Part shown: positions 25,636-33,948 of the stretch, piece by piece
How the letters are laid out: every line of letters begins with the position of its first letter
Numbering within the stretch: the first letter of the stretch is position 1
Origin: Lachnospiraceae bacterium
GTDB taxonomy: Bacteria > Bacillota > Clostridia > Lachnospirales > Lachnospiraceae
Direction: 5' to 3'
Length of the DNA stretch: 64,000 bases
NCBI GenBank assembly: GCA_017463225.1
Contig: JAFTPO010000014.1
Coordinates: 1 to 64,000 of the forward strand
The notes under the pieces: model-generated
What the model was told of the DNA's origin: nothing
The model's input: only the letters and a program-made list of their open reading frames with translations
Databases searched by the model: none
Translations under genes and position numbers: made by a program

Positions 25636-25703
25636 CGGAATAAAGTGCAGGATAATTGAGATGTTATACCATTAGGGAATTGTGAGGAGGTGGATTTTAT
25701 TGT

Positions 25704-25769
25704 ATGATAAAGAAGTATTTTAGGTTAAATGGAGCGCGATATGAGATTAGTACCAATTCCCACAAGTGA
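25704..25769 (+). other. Possible leader ORF upstream of the polyamine operon
   Basis: A 21-codon frame from ATG 25704 ends at TGA 25767-25769, overlapping the start of the ligase gene at 25741. A strong AGGAGG site at 25685-25690 sits 13 bases upstream, which would suit neither the ligase start nor a normal spacing. It could couple translation, or be chance. Confidence 0.3.
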
Positions 25770-27000
25770 ATATGAAGAATACAGACTTAATCTTATGTTT
25801 GACTGCTACAAATGGGATCCTCAGTTTTATGATAATAATACAGTGGCGAAATACGCGTTGGTGATTACTGAGGAGGAGCATAAGCATATATCCAGTCTTA
25901 CAGAAAGCTTGGACAAGGAGACAAGGGCAGCAGAGCAGTTCCTGAATAATCATCAGGAGTTGGTAGCTCCACTAAAGCTGACCAGACAGCTACGTGGGGA
26001 TATAGGACGTATGGGTAATTACAACCCAGACCAGCACATAAGGCTTACTCGTTACGACTTTCATCCTGTGTCAGATGTAGAGGGAGGATGGGCAATAAGC
26101 GAGGTAAATAGTGATGTGCCGGGAGGCTTTGCTGAGGCAAGTCTTATGCCAAGGGCAGCTATAGAGTGTTTAAACAGGGCTCAGGATATTGAACAGATTA
26201 TGGAGAAGCCATCCTATCACTTTGTAAGCTTCGGTGATGTGATGGTTGAAGCTGTTAAGAAAAAGGTTAAAGCCGGTGGAAGAATAATGCTTGTACATTG
26301 TACTTGCTACAGCGATGATAGGCAGGTTATGCAGTATCTGGGAGATAGATTAGTGTCTGAAGGCTATCAGGTAATCTACGGTGCTGTTGAGCATGTCAGC
26401 TTTAAGAATAATAAAGCATACTGTGTGTTGGATGGCAATGAAGGTGAGCTAGATGCAATCTTTAGATTTACACCTTTGGAATGGTTTAAGGATATAAAGC
26501 CTAAGCCCTGGCAGGGATATTTTGATACAGAGGCAGTTTCCTGCAATCATCCTGTGGCGATATACGCTCAGACCAAAAGATTCCCGTTTGTATGGGATAC
26601 TCTAGAGGGGAATGGAATTAACATGACTACCTGGAGAAGGTTGTTACCGGAAACCATAGATGTAAAATCCTCAGCAGGACGTGAGGGATATATATATAAG
26701 CCCGCTTACGGAAGAGTTGGAGATGGTATCTCCATACGTGAAGCACTTAACATTAAGGAATATGAGAAGATAATGAAGGATGTGGGAAGACACCCATCCA
26801 GATATGTGGCGCAGAAAAAGTTCGCAAGTATACCTCTTAAAGGAGAAAATGGGGAGGAGTTCCACGTATGTCTTGGTTCCTATGCCATAGACGGAGCCCA
26901 TGGAGGATATTACGCAAGGATAAGTAAGACACCCCGTATAGATTCGAATGCGGCGGATATACCTGTGCTGATAGAGGGAGGTGACTCCTATGACAGCTAA
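25741..27000 (+). CDS. Glutathionylspermidine synthase-like ATP-grasp ligase
   Basis: The product is 419 residues from the ATG at 25741 (GGAG six bases upstream); an ATG at 25729 lies in frame. It has the C-terminal ATP-grasp features of glutathionylspermidine synthases: the RYDFHPVSD and WAISEVNSDVPGG segments, KPAYGRVGDGISI near residues 320-335, and ARISKTPRIDSNAADIPVL near the end. These enzymes join a carboxylate (glutathione in E. coli GspS) to a polyamine amine. The amidase domain of GspS is absent. It starts the operon with a gene of unknown function and homospermidine synthase, so a homospermidine conjugate is plausible. The acid partner is unknown. Confidence 0.82.
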   Translation: MRLVPIPTSEYEEYRLNLMFDCYKWDPQFYDNNTVAKYALVITEEEHKHISSLTESLDKETRAAEQFLNNHQELVAPLKLTRQLRGDIGRMGNYNPDQHIRLTRYDFHPVSDVEGGWAISEVNSDVPGGFAEASLMPRAAIECLNRAQDIEQIMEKPSYHFVSFGDVMVEAVKKKVKAGGRIMLVHCTCYSDDRQVMQYLGDRLVSEGYQVIYGAVEHVSFKNNKAYCVLDGNEGELDAIFRFTPLEWFKDIKPKPWQGYFDTEAVSCNHPVAIYAQTKRFPFVWDTLEGNGINMTTWRRLLPETIDVKSSAGREGYIYKPAYGRVGDGISIREALNIKEYEKIMKDVGRHPSRYVAQKKFASIPLKGENGEEFHVCLGSYAIDGAHGGYYARISKTPRIDSNAADIPVLIEGGDSYDS

Positions 27001-27694
27001 GGAAGTATACAAAATTTGGGCACCTACCGGAAAGAAATGGGTGGACTGGGTAAGACCGGTACCGTTTATGGGGATAGGTCAATATCAAAAAGCATACGGG
27101 ATAATAAACCGAGCATTGCCATGCATTCAGTTCCTGGAGCAAGCAGAGAATAATGAGCTTAATGCTGTATTAGGAATTAATGGTTGGGAGAAGGCGTATC
27201 TAGAGCAAACAGCCATAATAGTGGACATGTCGGGAGAGGAAAGTGTTCGCTACGGTGTGGCTCTGGCGAAATATGGCTTTAGACCTATTCCGGTATATAA
27301 TGGCACCTTAGAGCAGTCAGGTTCAAGAGCCACAGTGGATAACCAGTCTGTGGGAATGGCCTTAGAGCTGATGGCTAAGGAGCTTCAGAAAATTGAAATA
27401 GCTGACGAAGCAAGACCTGCTTTTTTACTTGATAGAAACAGATTAAACAGATATAAGCTGGAGGACTCTGTGTACGATAACAGCTGGGATGTGTACCCAC
27501 AGGATTTGCCATCGCCGGATTACCTTTTGGAGCAGGGCATAGAAAGCATACTTGTAGTAGGCGGTAGGAAAATATCCAGAGATGTAAAGAAGATATTAGC
27601 TACACATCAGAAGAAGGGACTGAAAATATACCATACAGATGGGTACGAAAGACCCAAACTACAATTTGTGTGGAAGCTACCAAGCTGGGATTAA
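26990..27694 (+). CDS. Unknown protein of the polyamine operon
   Basis: The product is 234 residues from the ATG at 26990, with GAGGGAGGTGA just before it; the GTG at 26981 is less likely. Its start overlaps the end of the ligase gene by 11 bases, implying tight translational coupling. It has no membrane segment or signal peptide. It contains GINGWEKAYLEQTAIIVDMSGEESVRYG and a later ILVVGGRKISRDVKKIL. I cannot name a fold. The strict linkage suggests it helps the ligase or homospermidine synthase, perhaps as a second subunit or a tailoring enzyme. Confidence 0.7.
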   Translation: MTAKEVYKIWAPTGKKWVDWVRPVPFMGIGQYQKAYGIINRALPCIQFLEQAENNELNAVLGINGWEKAYLEQTAIIVDMSGEESVRYGVALAKYGFRPIPVYNGTLEQSGSRATVDNQSVGMALELMAKELQKIEIADEARPAFLLDRNRLNRYKLEDSVYDNSWDVYPQDLPSPDYLLEQGIESILVVGGRKISRDVKKILATHQKKGLKIYHTDGYERPKLQFVWKLPSWD

Positions 27695-27742
27695 TAATGA
27701 ACGTATTGTACAAAATTTTAATGATAGTTTGAGGATAGTAAA

Positions 27743-29215
27743 TTGATAAAATTCGAAGGTCGCATAGTCCAGTTTGGATTTGGCGCAGTGGGCAAAAGCT
27801 TCTATGAGAAGCTGCCACTAGAGATACAATTTAATGAGAATAACTACTATGTCATAACCAGAGAGGAGATAGAGCTGATTGCCTACGTAAATCTAGGGGG
27901 CATAGTGTCCAATTTTATCGCCACAGAGGTAACCAGAGAAAACTATAAGGAAATCTTCGGAACATACCTAAGGGAGGGTGATTTGCTTATAGATTTTGCG
28001 GATACAGTTGGAACCAGAGACATATGTGAGTGGTGTGCTGAGAATAACATTATGTATATAAATACCGGTGAGACGGATTGGCCTGACAACTGGTATTCAA
28101 TATTTGAGGAGCATGATAAGAAGTGGGAACTAAAGGATAGATTTGCCTGTGAACCATCTAAAAACAGATATCCGATAGTTCTTCATCACGGAAATAATCC
28201 TGGACTGGTGTCCCATTTTGTGAGGGCAGCTTTAGAGTATATAGTGACAACACAGTTTAAGAAGGATAAGGAGTTAAAAAAGCTTCTTAAGGAAGATAGA
28301 TTTAATGAGATAGCCTTAAGTCTTGGTCTTAGGCAGATACATGTAAGCGACATAGATTTGCAGCAGGTAAAGGGTGAATTTGATGACAAGCTTTTGATAA
28401 ATACCTGGTGCACAGATTCCTTCTGGTTTGAGATGCTAAGTGAGGCAACCATAGATGTGGGAACTTCCGAGAATGTGGACTACGAAGCTGACTGCACTAT
28501 GTATAACAAAGAAAAGGGGTATATGGAATTTGCTAAGCTGGCAGTGGATAAACGATGCGCCACCTTTTATCCTGAGGGAGTATTTGAGGGACATTTAGTG
28601 CCTCACGAGGAGACCATATCTATAGCAAGAAGCTTAGAGGTGGTGGAGGATGGGAAGGTAATATATCGTCCCACAGTGGCATTTATATATAAGCCATGTC
28701 AGTATGCCAGCGAATTCCTTAGGATGTCAAAGGTAAACCATTACCCAAATCCTGATCCAAATAAGCCTATGGATTGTGAGAATGAACAAGGAGTATCCAT
28801 AGTAAGAGGCTATATATATCCTGAAAATGTAGAGATGCTATATGAGGATAAAATCAAGTCTGGAACAGAATACGTAGGAGTATTCCTTATGGGAGAAAAA
28901 TTTAATCCTGTATGGATTGGCAACCGAATAGAGCTACCTTACCTTAGCAAGGGAAAGTCCAGCCATCAGTGGCAGACACCAACCATAACACCTGTGGCTA
29001 TGTCCGCACTATCAGCAGTATGCTGGATGCTTAAGAATAAGGATAAGGGAGGAATATTCTTCCCGGAGGAAATACCTGACTATAAGGCCATAATAAAAAC
29101 TGCAGAAAAATACATCTCCAAAACCCTCTACAAAACCTTTACTAAGGAAGAAGTGGCAAGAGAACTAGGGGTGAACTTTGAAAATCTGCAGATAAAGGAT
29201 GTATTTAGAAGTTAA
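27743..29215 (+). CDS. Homospermidine synthase (saccharopine-dehydrogenase fold)
   Basis: The product is 490 residues from a TTG start with AGGA upstream. The N-terminus has a Rossmann dinucleotide site, RIVQFGFGAVGKSF (residues 7-20). DTVGTRDICEWC and HHGNNPGLVSHF follow. The length (about 480) and motif order match bacterial homospermidine synthase, which transfers an aminobutyl group between putrescine molecules using NAD+ to make homospermidine in the cytosol. It ends the three-gene operon with the GSP-synthase-like ligase. The downstream terminator contains structured element copy 2. Confidence 0.82.
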   Translation: MIKFEGRIVQFGFGAVGKSFYEKLPLEIQFNENNYYVITREEIELIAYVNLGGIVSNFIATEVTRENYKEIFGTYLREGDLLIDFADTVGTRDICEWCAENNIMYINTGETDWPDNWYSIFEEHDKKWELKDRFACEPSKNRYPIVLHHGNNPGLVSHFVRAALEYIVTTQFKKDKELKKLLKEDRFNEIALSLGLRQIHVSDIDLQQVKGEFDDKLLINTWCTDSFWFEMLSEATIDVGTSENVDYEADCTMYNKEKGYMEFAKLAVDKRCATFYPEGVFEGHLVPHEETISIARSLEVVEDGKVIYRPTVAFIYKPCQYASEFLRMSKVNHYPNPDPNKPMDCENEQGVSIVRGYIYPENVEMLYEDKIKSGTEYVGVFLMGEKFNPVWIGNRIELPYLSKGKSSHQWQTPTITPVAMSALSAVCWMLKNKDKGGIFFPEEIPDYKAIIKTAEKYISKTLYKTFTKEEVARELGVNFENLQIKDVFRS

Positions 29216-29220
29216 ATAAT

Positions 29221-29357
29221 AAAGATGGGCTGTGCCGGTAAACTATATTCCGACCGCGCCAGGGTGATGCGCAGCTGACCGTTTTAGTGTCAGCGAAGCA
29301 TTATCCCTAGGCAGGTCGGCCAATAAAGTAACCTGGCACAGCCCATCTTTATTTTTT
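29221..29357 (+). repeat. Structured core element, copy 2, inside a bidirectional terminator
   Basis: The outer stem AAAGATGGGCTGTGCC-GGT pairs with ACC-TGGCACAGCCCATCTTT (one bulge), followed on the plus strand by a T-rich tail and preceded by A-rich bases on the other strand, between the convergent homospermidine synthase and DUF2207 genes. The 72-base core (29250-29321) has CCGACC / GGTCGG, GGGTGATGC / GCATTATCCC with one bulged T, and GCTGAC / GTCAGC helices. Confidence 0.82.
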
Positions 29358-31428
29358 AACTTCCTCCGCCTCCGTAGCTGCTCCAGCTACGTCCACCACC
29401 GGTATATCCTCTACTGGTAGTGCTTGCCTTGTGGAAACGGGCTCCCGTTCTTACTGCCCGACCAACTCCACGGCTGGAGGTGTGAATCCTTCCTGTTCTT
29501 ATATATGGGTTGTGGAACACGGTTCCATAATCATTGTAATATCCAGATGCCTCATTCATCACCTCAGGACACTTGATGCCTAGAGCCTTGGTAACCTTAG
29601 TTGGAATTCCAAAGGCTGTAGCATATATAAAGTATCGCTCCCATATAGGCATGGTAGCTATATTTGAATCTGTTACAATATCCTCACTCTTAAGATAGTT
29701 GTAAAGTCCTCTCCACTTGGTGTACTCGTTTGCTCCAACCTGGGTGAGAAGTACATAATCACCGGCGGTCTTATTAAGATATATGGAGCATATCAGGCAG
29801 GTTATACCCAATATAAAGTATGAACCAAATGCAAGGTCAAAGCGTGTGTGGAAGGATATAAGGTTTACGAATATAAGGAATATTATAGCCAGTCTCTTAT
29901 ATCTCTTCGCAGTTTTAAATAGCTGATCCTTTAGCTGAGTAAAGTCAGCCTTCTGGATGTACCCACCGTTTACACCTACATTTGTAATGGCCTTCATAAT
30001 GTTGTCGTGGAAGGTTGCAGTATTTTCATAATCCTGTGAAATCCTTCGCTGGAAGACACTCATAAGTATCTGTGTTCCACCGGAATGACGAACCAGAAGA
30101 TTGTAGTATAACAGTTCGCTTTCTGTAAGTGGCTCTGCAGGCATAATGGATGCATCCTGATTAAGCTCAGGATTCTTGATGGTTATCATAGCATCGTTAG
30201 CTCCATATTCCTGAACATCTACATAATCCTTTCTGGCTAAGCTAAGGAGCAAAGCGGAGTAAATTCCGGAATCGTCCTTAGGGGCCTTCCCCTTGCAGAA
30301 TACCAGTGCTGCTGCAAAGTTAGGGTCTAAGTCACTTGGTATTCCGGCATAGCTGCCAACTTCATCAGACGCTTCATAGAACACATGCTGAGCAGACATA
30401 CGTTTTCTGGTGGTAAAGGTGTGGTAGATGATGTAAATGGAAATACCTATGTTGATTACCAGTGCAAAAATCTTGCAGGCAAAAAATGTGTCAGGCTTGA
30501 TGTGCTCTGCTGTAGCATCAGCTCTTATTTCTCCTAAAGCATAGTCGTAGGAGTAGTCATTTGCACGGGCATATTCAGTAAATATATGTCTGTCTGAATC
30601 GTATGCTACCAGTTCAAACTCCAGATATAGGTTGTATGGCTTAAACTGAAGGTCATCCTCGTCAAGGTCTATAGAGAATGTGTGGAAGCCCGGATTAAGA
30701 GACGAACTCTCACTAACTGAAAAACCATTGTTGTCTGAACCATATGTATAGTATGTGTAGTTTCCCTGACTAGGCATATCCTTATCAGGAATTAATATAT
30801 CAGCCTTGTAGGACTTTAAATCCTTAACGGGGCTTTCTCCATAGAGATTAAGATAAAGGTCTGAACAATCCAGATAGCTTAAAGCCACATTGTTCATCTC
30901 ATAGGTAATCTCAAAGGTTACCTCATCTCTGTATATTCCGTCAACGTAGAAGAAGACTGCCTCGTATCTGTCATTAAGCTTGCTGTAAGGTCCCTCGCTG
31001 TGATACCAGGTTCCTGTAAGCTCATCAACCTCGTAATAGTTCCACTCGTCATCACTGCATTCTCTAAATTCCTTTAGGGAACCATCATCCATAACCTGGC
31101 TTACGGAAAGCACATTGTAATCAAGTCTTAAGCCGTCAACCTCCTGCTCTATTAAATCTCTCCAAAGCTCGTAGCACAAATCATCTTTACTAGACTGGTG
31201 CACGTCGAAGGTTACCCGTTCTGTAACTATAACCTTACTGCCTACGCCGGACTCATCTATGAGTACCATCTCAGCATCTACATCTGTAAGCTTCTGATAC
31301 TCCCATGGTGTAAGGTCAACATATTCAAATACATATCCAAACTCTGCTATCAGTAGAAAGAGAATTGGAAGTATAAAGCTTAATGCAAAGAGACTAAAGT
31401 ATAGGGTTAAGCATCCTTTAGCATTCAT
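29356..31428 (-). CDS. DUF2207 family membrane protein
   Basis: The 690-residue protein has an N-terminal transmembrane helix (about 7-27), a large extracytoplasmic region (about 30-320), then a helix (about 323-340) and further membrane helices in the C-terminal half. It ends in a Gly/Ser tail (GGGRSWSSYGGGGS). This layout with the Gly-rich end is typical of DUF2207 proteins of Firmicutes, whose function is unknown. GGGAGG precedes the ATG on the minus strand. It lies downstream of the P-II-like gene in the same direction (31 bases), so co-transcription with the DUF1538/P-II pair is likely. Confidence 0.8.
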   Translation of the reverse strand: MNAKGCLTLYFSLFALSFILPILFLLIAEFGYVFEYVDLTPWEYQKLTDVDAEMVLIDESGVGSKVIVTERVTFDVHQSSKDDLCYELWRDLIEQEVDGLRLDYNVLSVSQVMDDGSLKEFRECSDDEWNYYEVDELTGTWYHSEGPYSKLNDRYEAVFFYVDGIYRDEVTFEITYEMNNVALSYLDCSDLYLNLYGESPVKDLKSYKADILIPDKDMPSQGNYTYYTYGSDNNGFSVSESSSLNPGFHTFSIDLDEDDLQFKPYNLYLEFELVAYDSDRHIFTEYARANDYSYDYALGEIRADATAEHIKPDTFFACKIFALVINIGISIYIIYHTFTTRKRMSAQHVFYEASDEVGSYAGIPSDLDPNFAAALVFCKGKAPKDDSGIYSALLLSLARKDYVDVQEYGANDAMITIKNPELNQDASIMPAEPLTESELLYYNLLVRHSGGTQILMSVFQRRISQDYENTATFHDNIMKAITNVGVNGGYIQKADFTQLKDQLFKTAKRYKRLAIIFLIFVNLISFHTRFDLAFGSYFILGITCLICSIYLNKTAGDYVLLTQVGANEYTKWRGLYNYLKSEDIVTDSNIATMPIWERYFIYATAFGIPTKVTKALGIKCPEVMNEASGYYNDYGTVFHNPYIRTGRIHTSSRGVGRAVRTGARFHKASTTSRGYTGGGRSWSSYGGGGS

Positions 31429-31459
31429 ATTTTTTCCTCCCTGTAAGTGTATTATCTAA

Positions 31460-32137
31460 TTAATCCTCTAACAGCCTAAGTCCTGCAGTATCAGTTACTG
31501 GAAGGGAGAAGCAGATTGCCTTTGCCTTAGTATTAAGACCTGCCTCCTCCATAATAGCCTGCATTATGGCATTTTTCTGAGAGGTCTTAACTACTATATA
31601 TATAAGCTCCTTCTCCTGAGCAAGTGAAACTCCCATGAATTTTTCAGCAGAGGCCATACCGGTTCCCTTTGCATGGATAACTGTTCCGCCGTAGGCACCT
31701 GCCTTTCTGGCTGCATCCATAATAAGGTTTGTATATCCAAGCTCTGAAATTACTACTATCAAATCGTGGTCTGTATTCTTCAATGTGGATTCCTCCTCTT
31801 TTTCATACTTATCATTTTCTATAAGAAACTGTAGTGCCTTTCTTCCACCGATGCTGCTAAGTGGAACTGTAAATGCAATTCCACCTCCGGGAGCATCTAT
31901 TTTAAGCACCCTTTCCAGCTGTTTTTTTACGGTGAGCCATTTGTCTTCCTCCATAATAGCAGTTACAACAGTTTTTTCTTTGGATTCAAGTCCCAGCATA
32001 TCCATGGTTTCGTTGGAAACCGTACCGTAGCCAAGGGAAAGGAACATAACGTTAAGGTTATTTTCCTGATAAAGCTTGGCATAGCTTGATGCAATTTTTC
32101 TGTCCACTATAGTGGTCATCATATATAAATTTCCCAT
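31460..32137 (-). CDS. P-II-like protein with two tandem domains
   Basis: The 225-residue protein seems to hold two P-II-like ferredoxin-fold units. The first is about residues 1-108 and starts MGNLYMMTTIVDRKIASSYAKLYQ, with GGGIAFTVPLSSIGG at its end. The second is about 123-225, with DLIVVISELGYTNLIMDAARKAGAYGGTVIHAKG, a pattern typical of P-II (G-A-x-G-G-T-V). The T-loop of a classic GlnB is not obvious. AAGGAGG precedes the start. The gene lies ten bases behind the DUF1538 membrane protein, a known neighbourhood in which P-II-like proteins are thought to control the transporter. Confidence 0.75.
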   Translation of the reverse strand: MGNLYMMTTIVDRKIASSYAKLYQENNLNVMFLSLGYGTVSNETMDMLGLESKEKTVVTAIMEEDKWLTVKKQLERVLKIDAPGGGIAFTVPLSSIGGRKALQFLIENDKYEKEEESTLKNTDHDLIVVISELGYTNLIMDAARKAGAYGGTVIHAKGTGMASAEKFMGVSLAQEKELIYIVVKTSQKNAIMQAIMEEAGLNTKAKAICFSLPVTDTAGLRLLED

Positions 32138-32146
32138 AGCTCCTCC

Positions 32147-33697
32147 TTATAATTCGATGATTTCCATATCACCATAGGAAGCAAGTGCAGTAAGGTCTGC
32201 CTGGCTGGCAAGCTCCTTGTGAAGCCTGCTATCCTTGATTCTATAGATAAGTCCCATAATCTGAATAGCAATAAGTGGTGTCATAGCAACCATAGATACT
32301 ATACCAAAGGCGTCGGCTACAATATTTCCGCCAACTGCCTCACAGGCACCCATGGCAAATGGAAGTAAAAATGTTGCTGTCATAGGTCCGGATGCAACTC
32401 CACCGGAGTCAAAGGCTATAGCTGTAAATATCTTCGGTACGAAGAAGGTTAATACCAAGGCGATAAGGTATCCCGGTACTAAAAGCCACATAATGGAAAT
32501 ACCTGTAAGTACTCTGGTCATAGCAAGACCAACAGAGGCAGCAACACCAAGGGAAAGGGATGTTCCCATAGCCTTGGCGGATATAGCTCCGTCGGTTAAT
32601 TCCTCAACCTGTTTTGTGAGCACAAACACCGCAGGCTCTGCCTTAACTATAAAGTAACCAATTAACATACCGATAGGTATTATAATCCACTTAATATCAA
32701 GGGAAGCAATGGTTGCACCAAGATAGTTACCTGCAGGCATAAAGCCTACATTTACGCCTGTTAGGAAAAGTACTAAGCCTATATAGGTGTACACAACTCC
32801 CACGGCAATTTTCATAATAGTTGTCTTGTTAATATCTCGAACAATAAGCTGCATAATAGTGAAAAATACAACTATTGGAAGCAGCGATACGGCTATTTCA
32901 TGAATATATGTAGGTATCTCTTTAGAGAATAATTTCCAGAGGTCAACGGTGCTTTCGATATCAGGAATGGACGATGATACGTGTTCAGAGGAACCAGGCT
33001 TGTACACGATTCCCAGAATCATAACTGCAAGGATTGGTCCTATAGAGCACATGGATACCAGACCGAAGCTATCGTCTGCAGCGTGCTTATCACTTCGGAT
33101 GGCAGATATACCGATACCGAAGGCCATAATAAATGGAACGGTCATAGGTCCTGTGGTAACACCGCCTGAGTCAAATGCCACTGATAGAAAGTCCTTCTGA
33201 ACAAATGGTGTAAGTGCAAATATAATCACATAGAAGAATACCAGAAGGTAGGAAAGTGGTATGCTAAGGAGCATACGCAGTATGGCAAGAACCAAAAAAA
33301 TGGCAACTCCTAATGCAACTGCCAGTATAAGCGTCATATTTGGAATAGATGGAACCTGATTGGCAAGTACCTGCAGGTCGGGCTCTGATATGGTAATGAC
33401 AAAGCCCATTACAAAGCTGACAAAGATTATGATGAACAGATTCTTAGATTTGGTCATTATGGTACCGGTTCTCTCGCCGATAGGAGTCATAGATAGCTCC
33501 ACGCCTACGTTAAAGAACAGCATGCCTATAATTAGTAGCCCTGCACCCACCAGGAATGTCATCAGTATGCTTGGGGGTATAGGTGCTATGGTAAAGCATA
33601 GTAGTAACACGATGGCCAGTATTGGAACAACTGCCTTCATGGTTTCAGAGAATTTCTCAGAGAATTTATTTTTTAATCTTGAATGTGGTAATTTCAA
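32147..33697 (-). CDS. DUF1538 membrane protein (tandem duplicated transporter-like)
   Basis: The product is 516 residues from the TTG at 33697, which has AAAGGTGA upstream; an open frame to 33850 has no start signal. There are about 12 hydrophobic segments in two halves that repeat a motif: AFDSGGVTTGPMTVPFIMAFGIG (first half) and AFDSGGVASGPMTATFLLPFAMG (second half). This is DUF1538, a predicted transporter without known substrate. The P-II-like gene directly downstream suggests allosteric control of transport. A TATAAT-type -10 lies at 33738-33743 on the minus strand. Confidence 0.82.
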   Translation of the reverse strand: MKLPHSRLKNKFSEKFSETMKAVVPILAIVLLLCFTIAPIPPSILMTFLVGAGLLIIGMLFFNVGVELSMTPIGERTGTIMTKSKNLFIIIFVSFVMGFVITISEPDLQVLANQVPSIPNMTLILAVALGVAIFLVLAILRMLLSIPLSYLLVFFYVIIFALTPFVQKDFLSVAFDSGGVTTGPMTVPFIMAFGIGISAIRSDKHAADDSFGLVSMCSIGPILAVMILGIVYKPGSSEHVSSSIPDIESTVDLWKLFSKEIPTYIHEIAVSLLPIVVFFTIMQLIVRDINKTTIMKIAVGVVYTYIGLVLFLTGVNVGFMPAGNYLGATIASLDIKWIIIPIGMLIGYFIVKAEPAVFVLTKQVEELTDGAISAKAMGTSLSLGVAASVGLAMTRVLTGISIMWLLVPGYLIALVLTFFVPKIFTAIAFDSGGVASGPMTATFLLPFAMGACEAVGGNIVADAFGIVSMVAMTPLIAIQIMGLIYRIKDSRLHKELASQADLTALASYGDMEIIEL

Positions 33698-33948
33698 AGC
33701 ATTAGTCACCTTTCTATAAAAACTTTTAACCCATTTTATTATAACATAAAAAATAATATTGTGTGGAGAAATATTAAAAAATGTGAAAAGTTTGTTGGCA
33801 CAACAGGAAGAAATATTAAAACAAACACACAAGTTAGGTAGGTTAGACACATATAAATATTTATAGACTTATGAATGCAAAAATGATAAAATTTATGGTA
33901 AGTGTGCTTTTTTTTAGATGGCACGTTAATTGAATGAGGAGAATGATG

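Noticed and set aside
32352..33719. Several plus-strand frames within the DUF1538 gene
   Set aside because: They mirror the opposite strand of a recognised family and lack start signals.
33698..33850. N-terminal extension of the DUF1538 protein
   Set aside because: The extra Cys-rich stretch overlaps the promoter region; AAAGGTGA supports the TTG at 33697.
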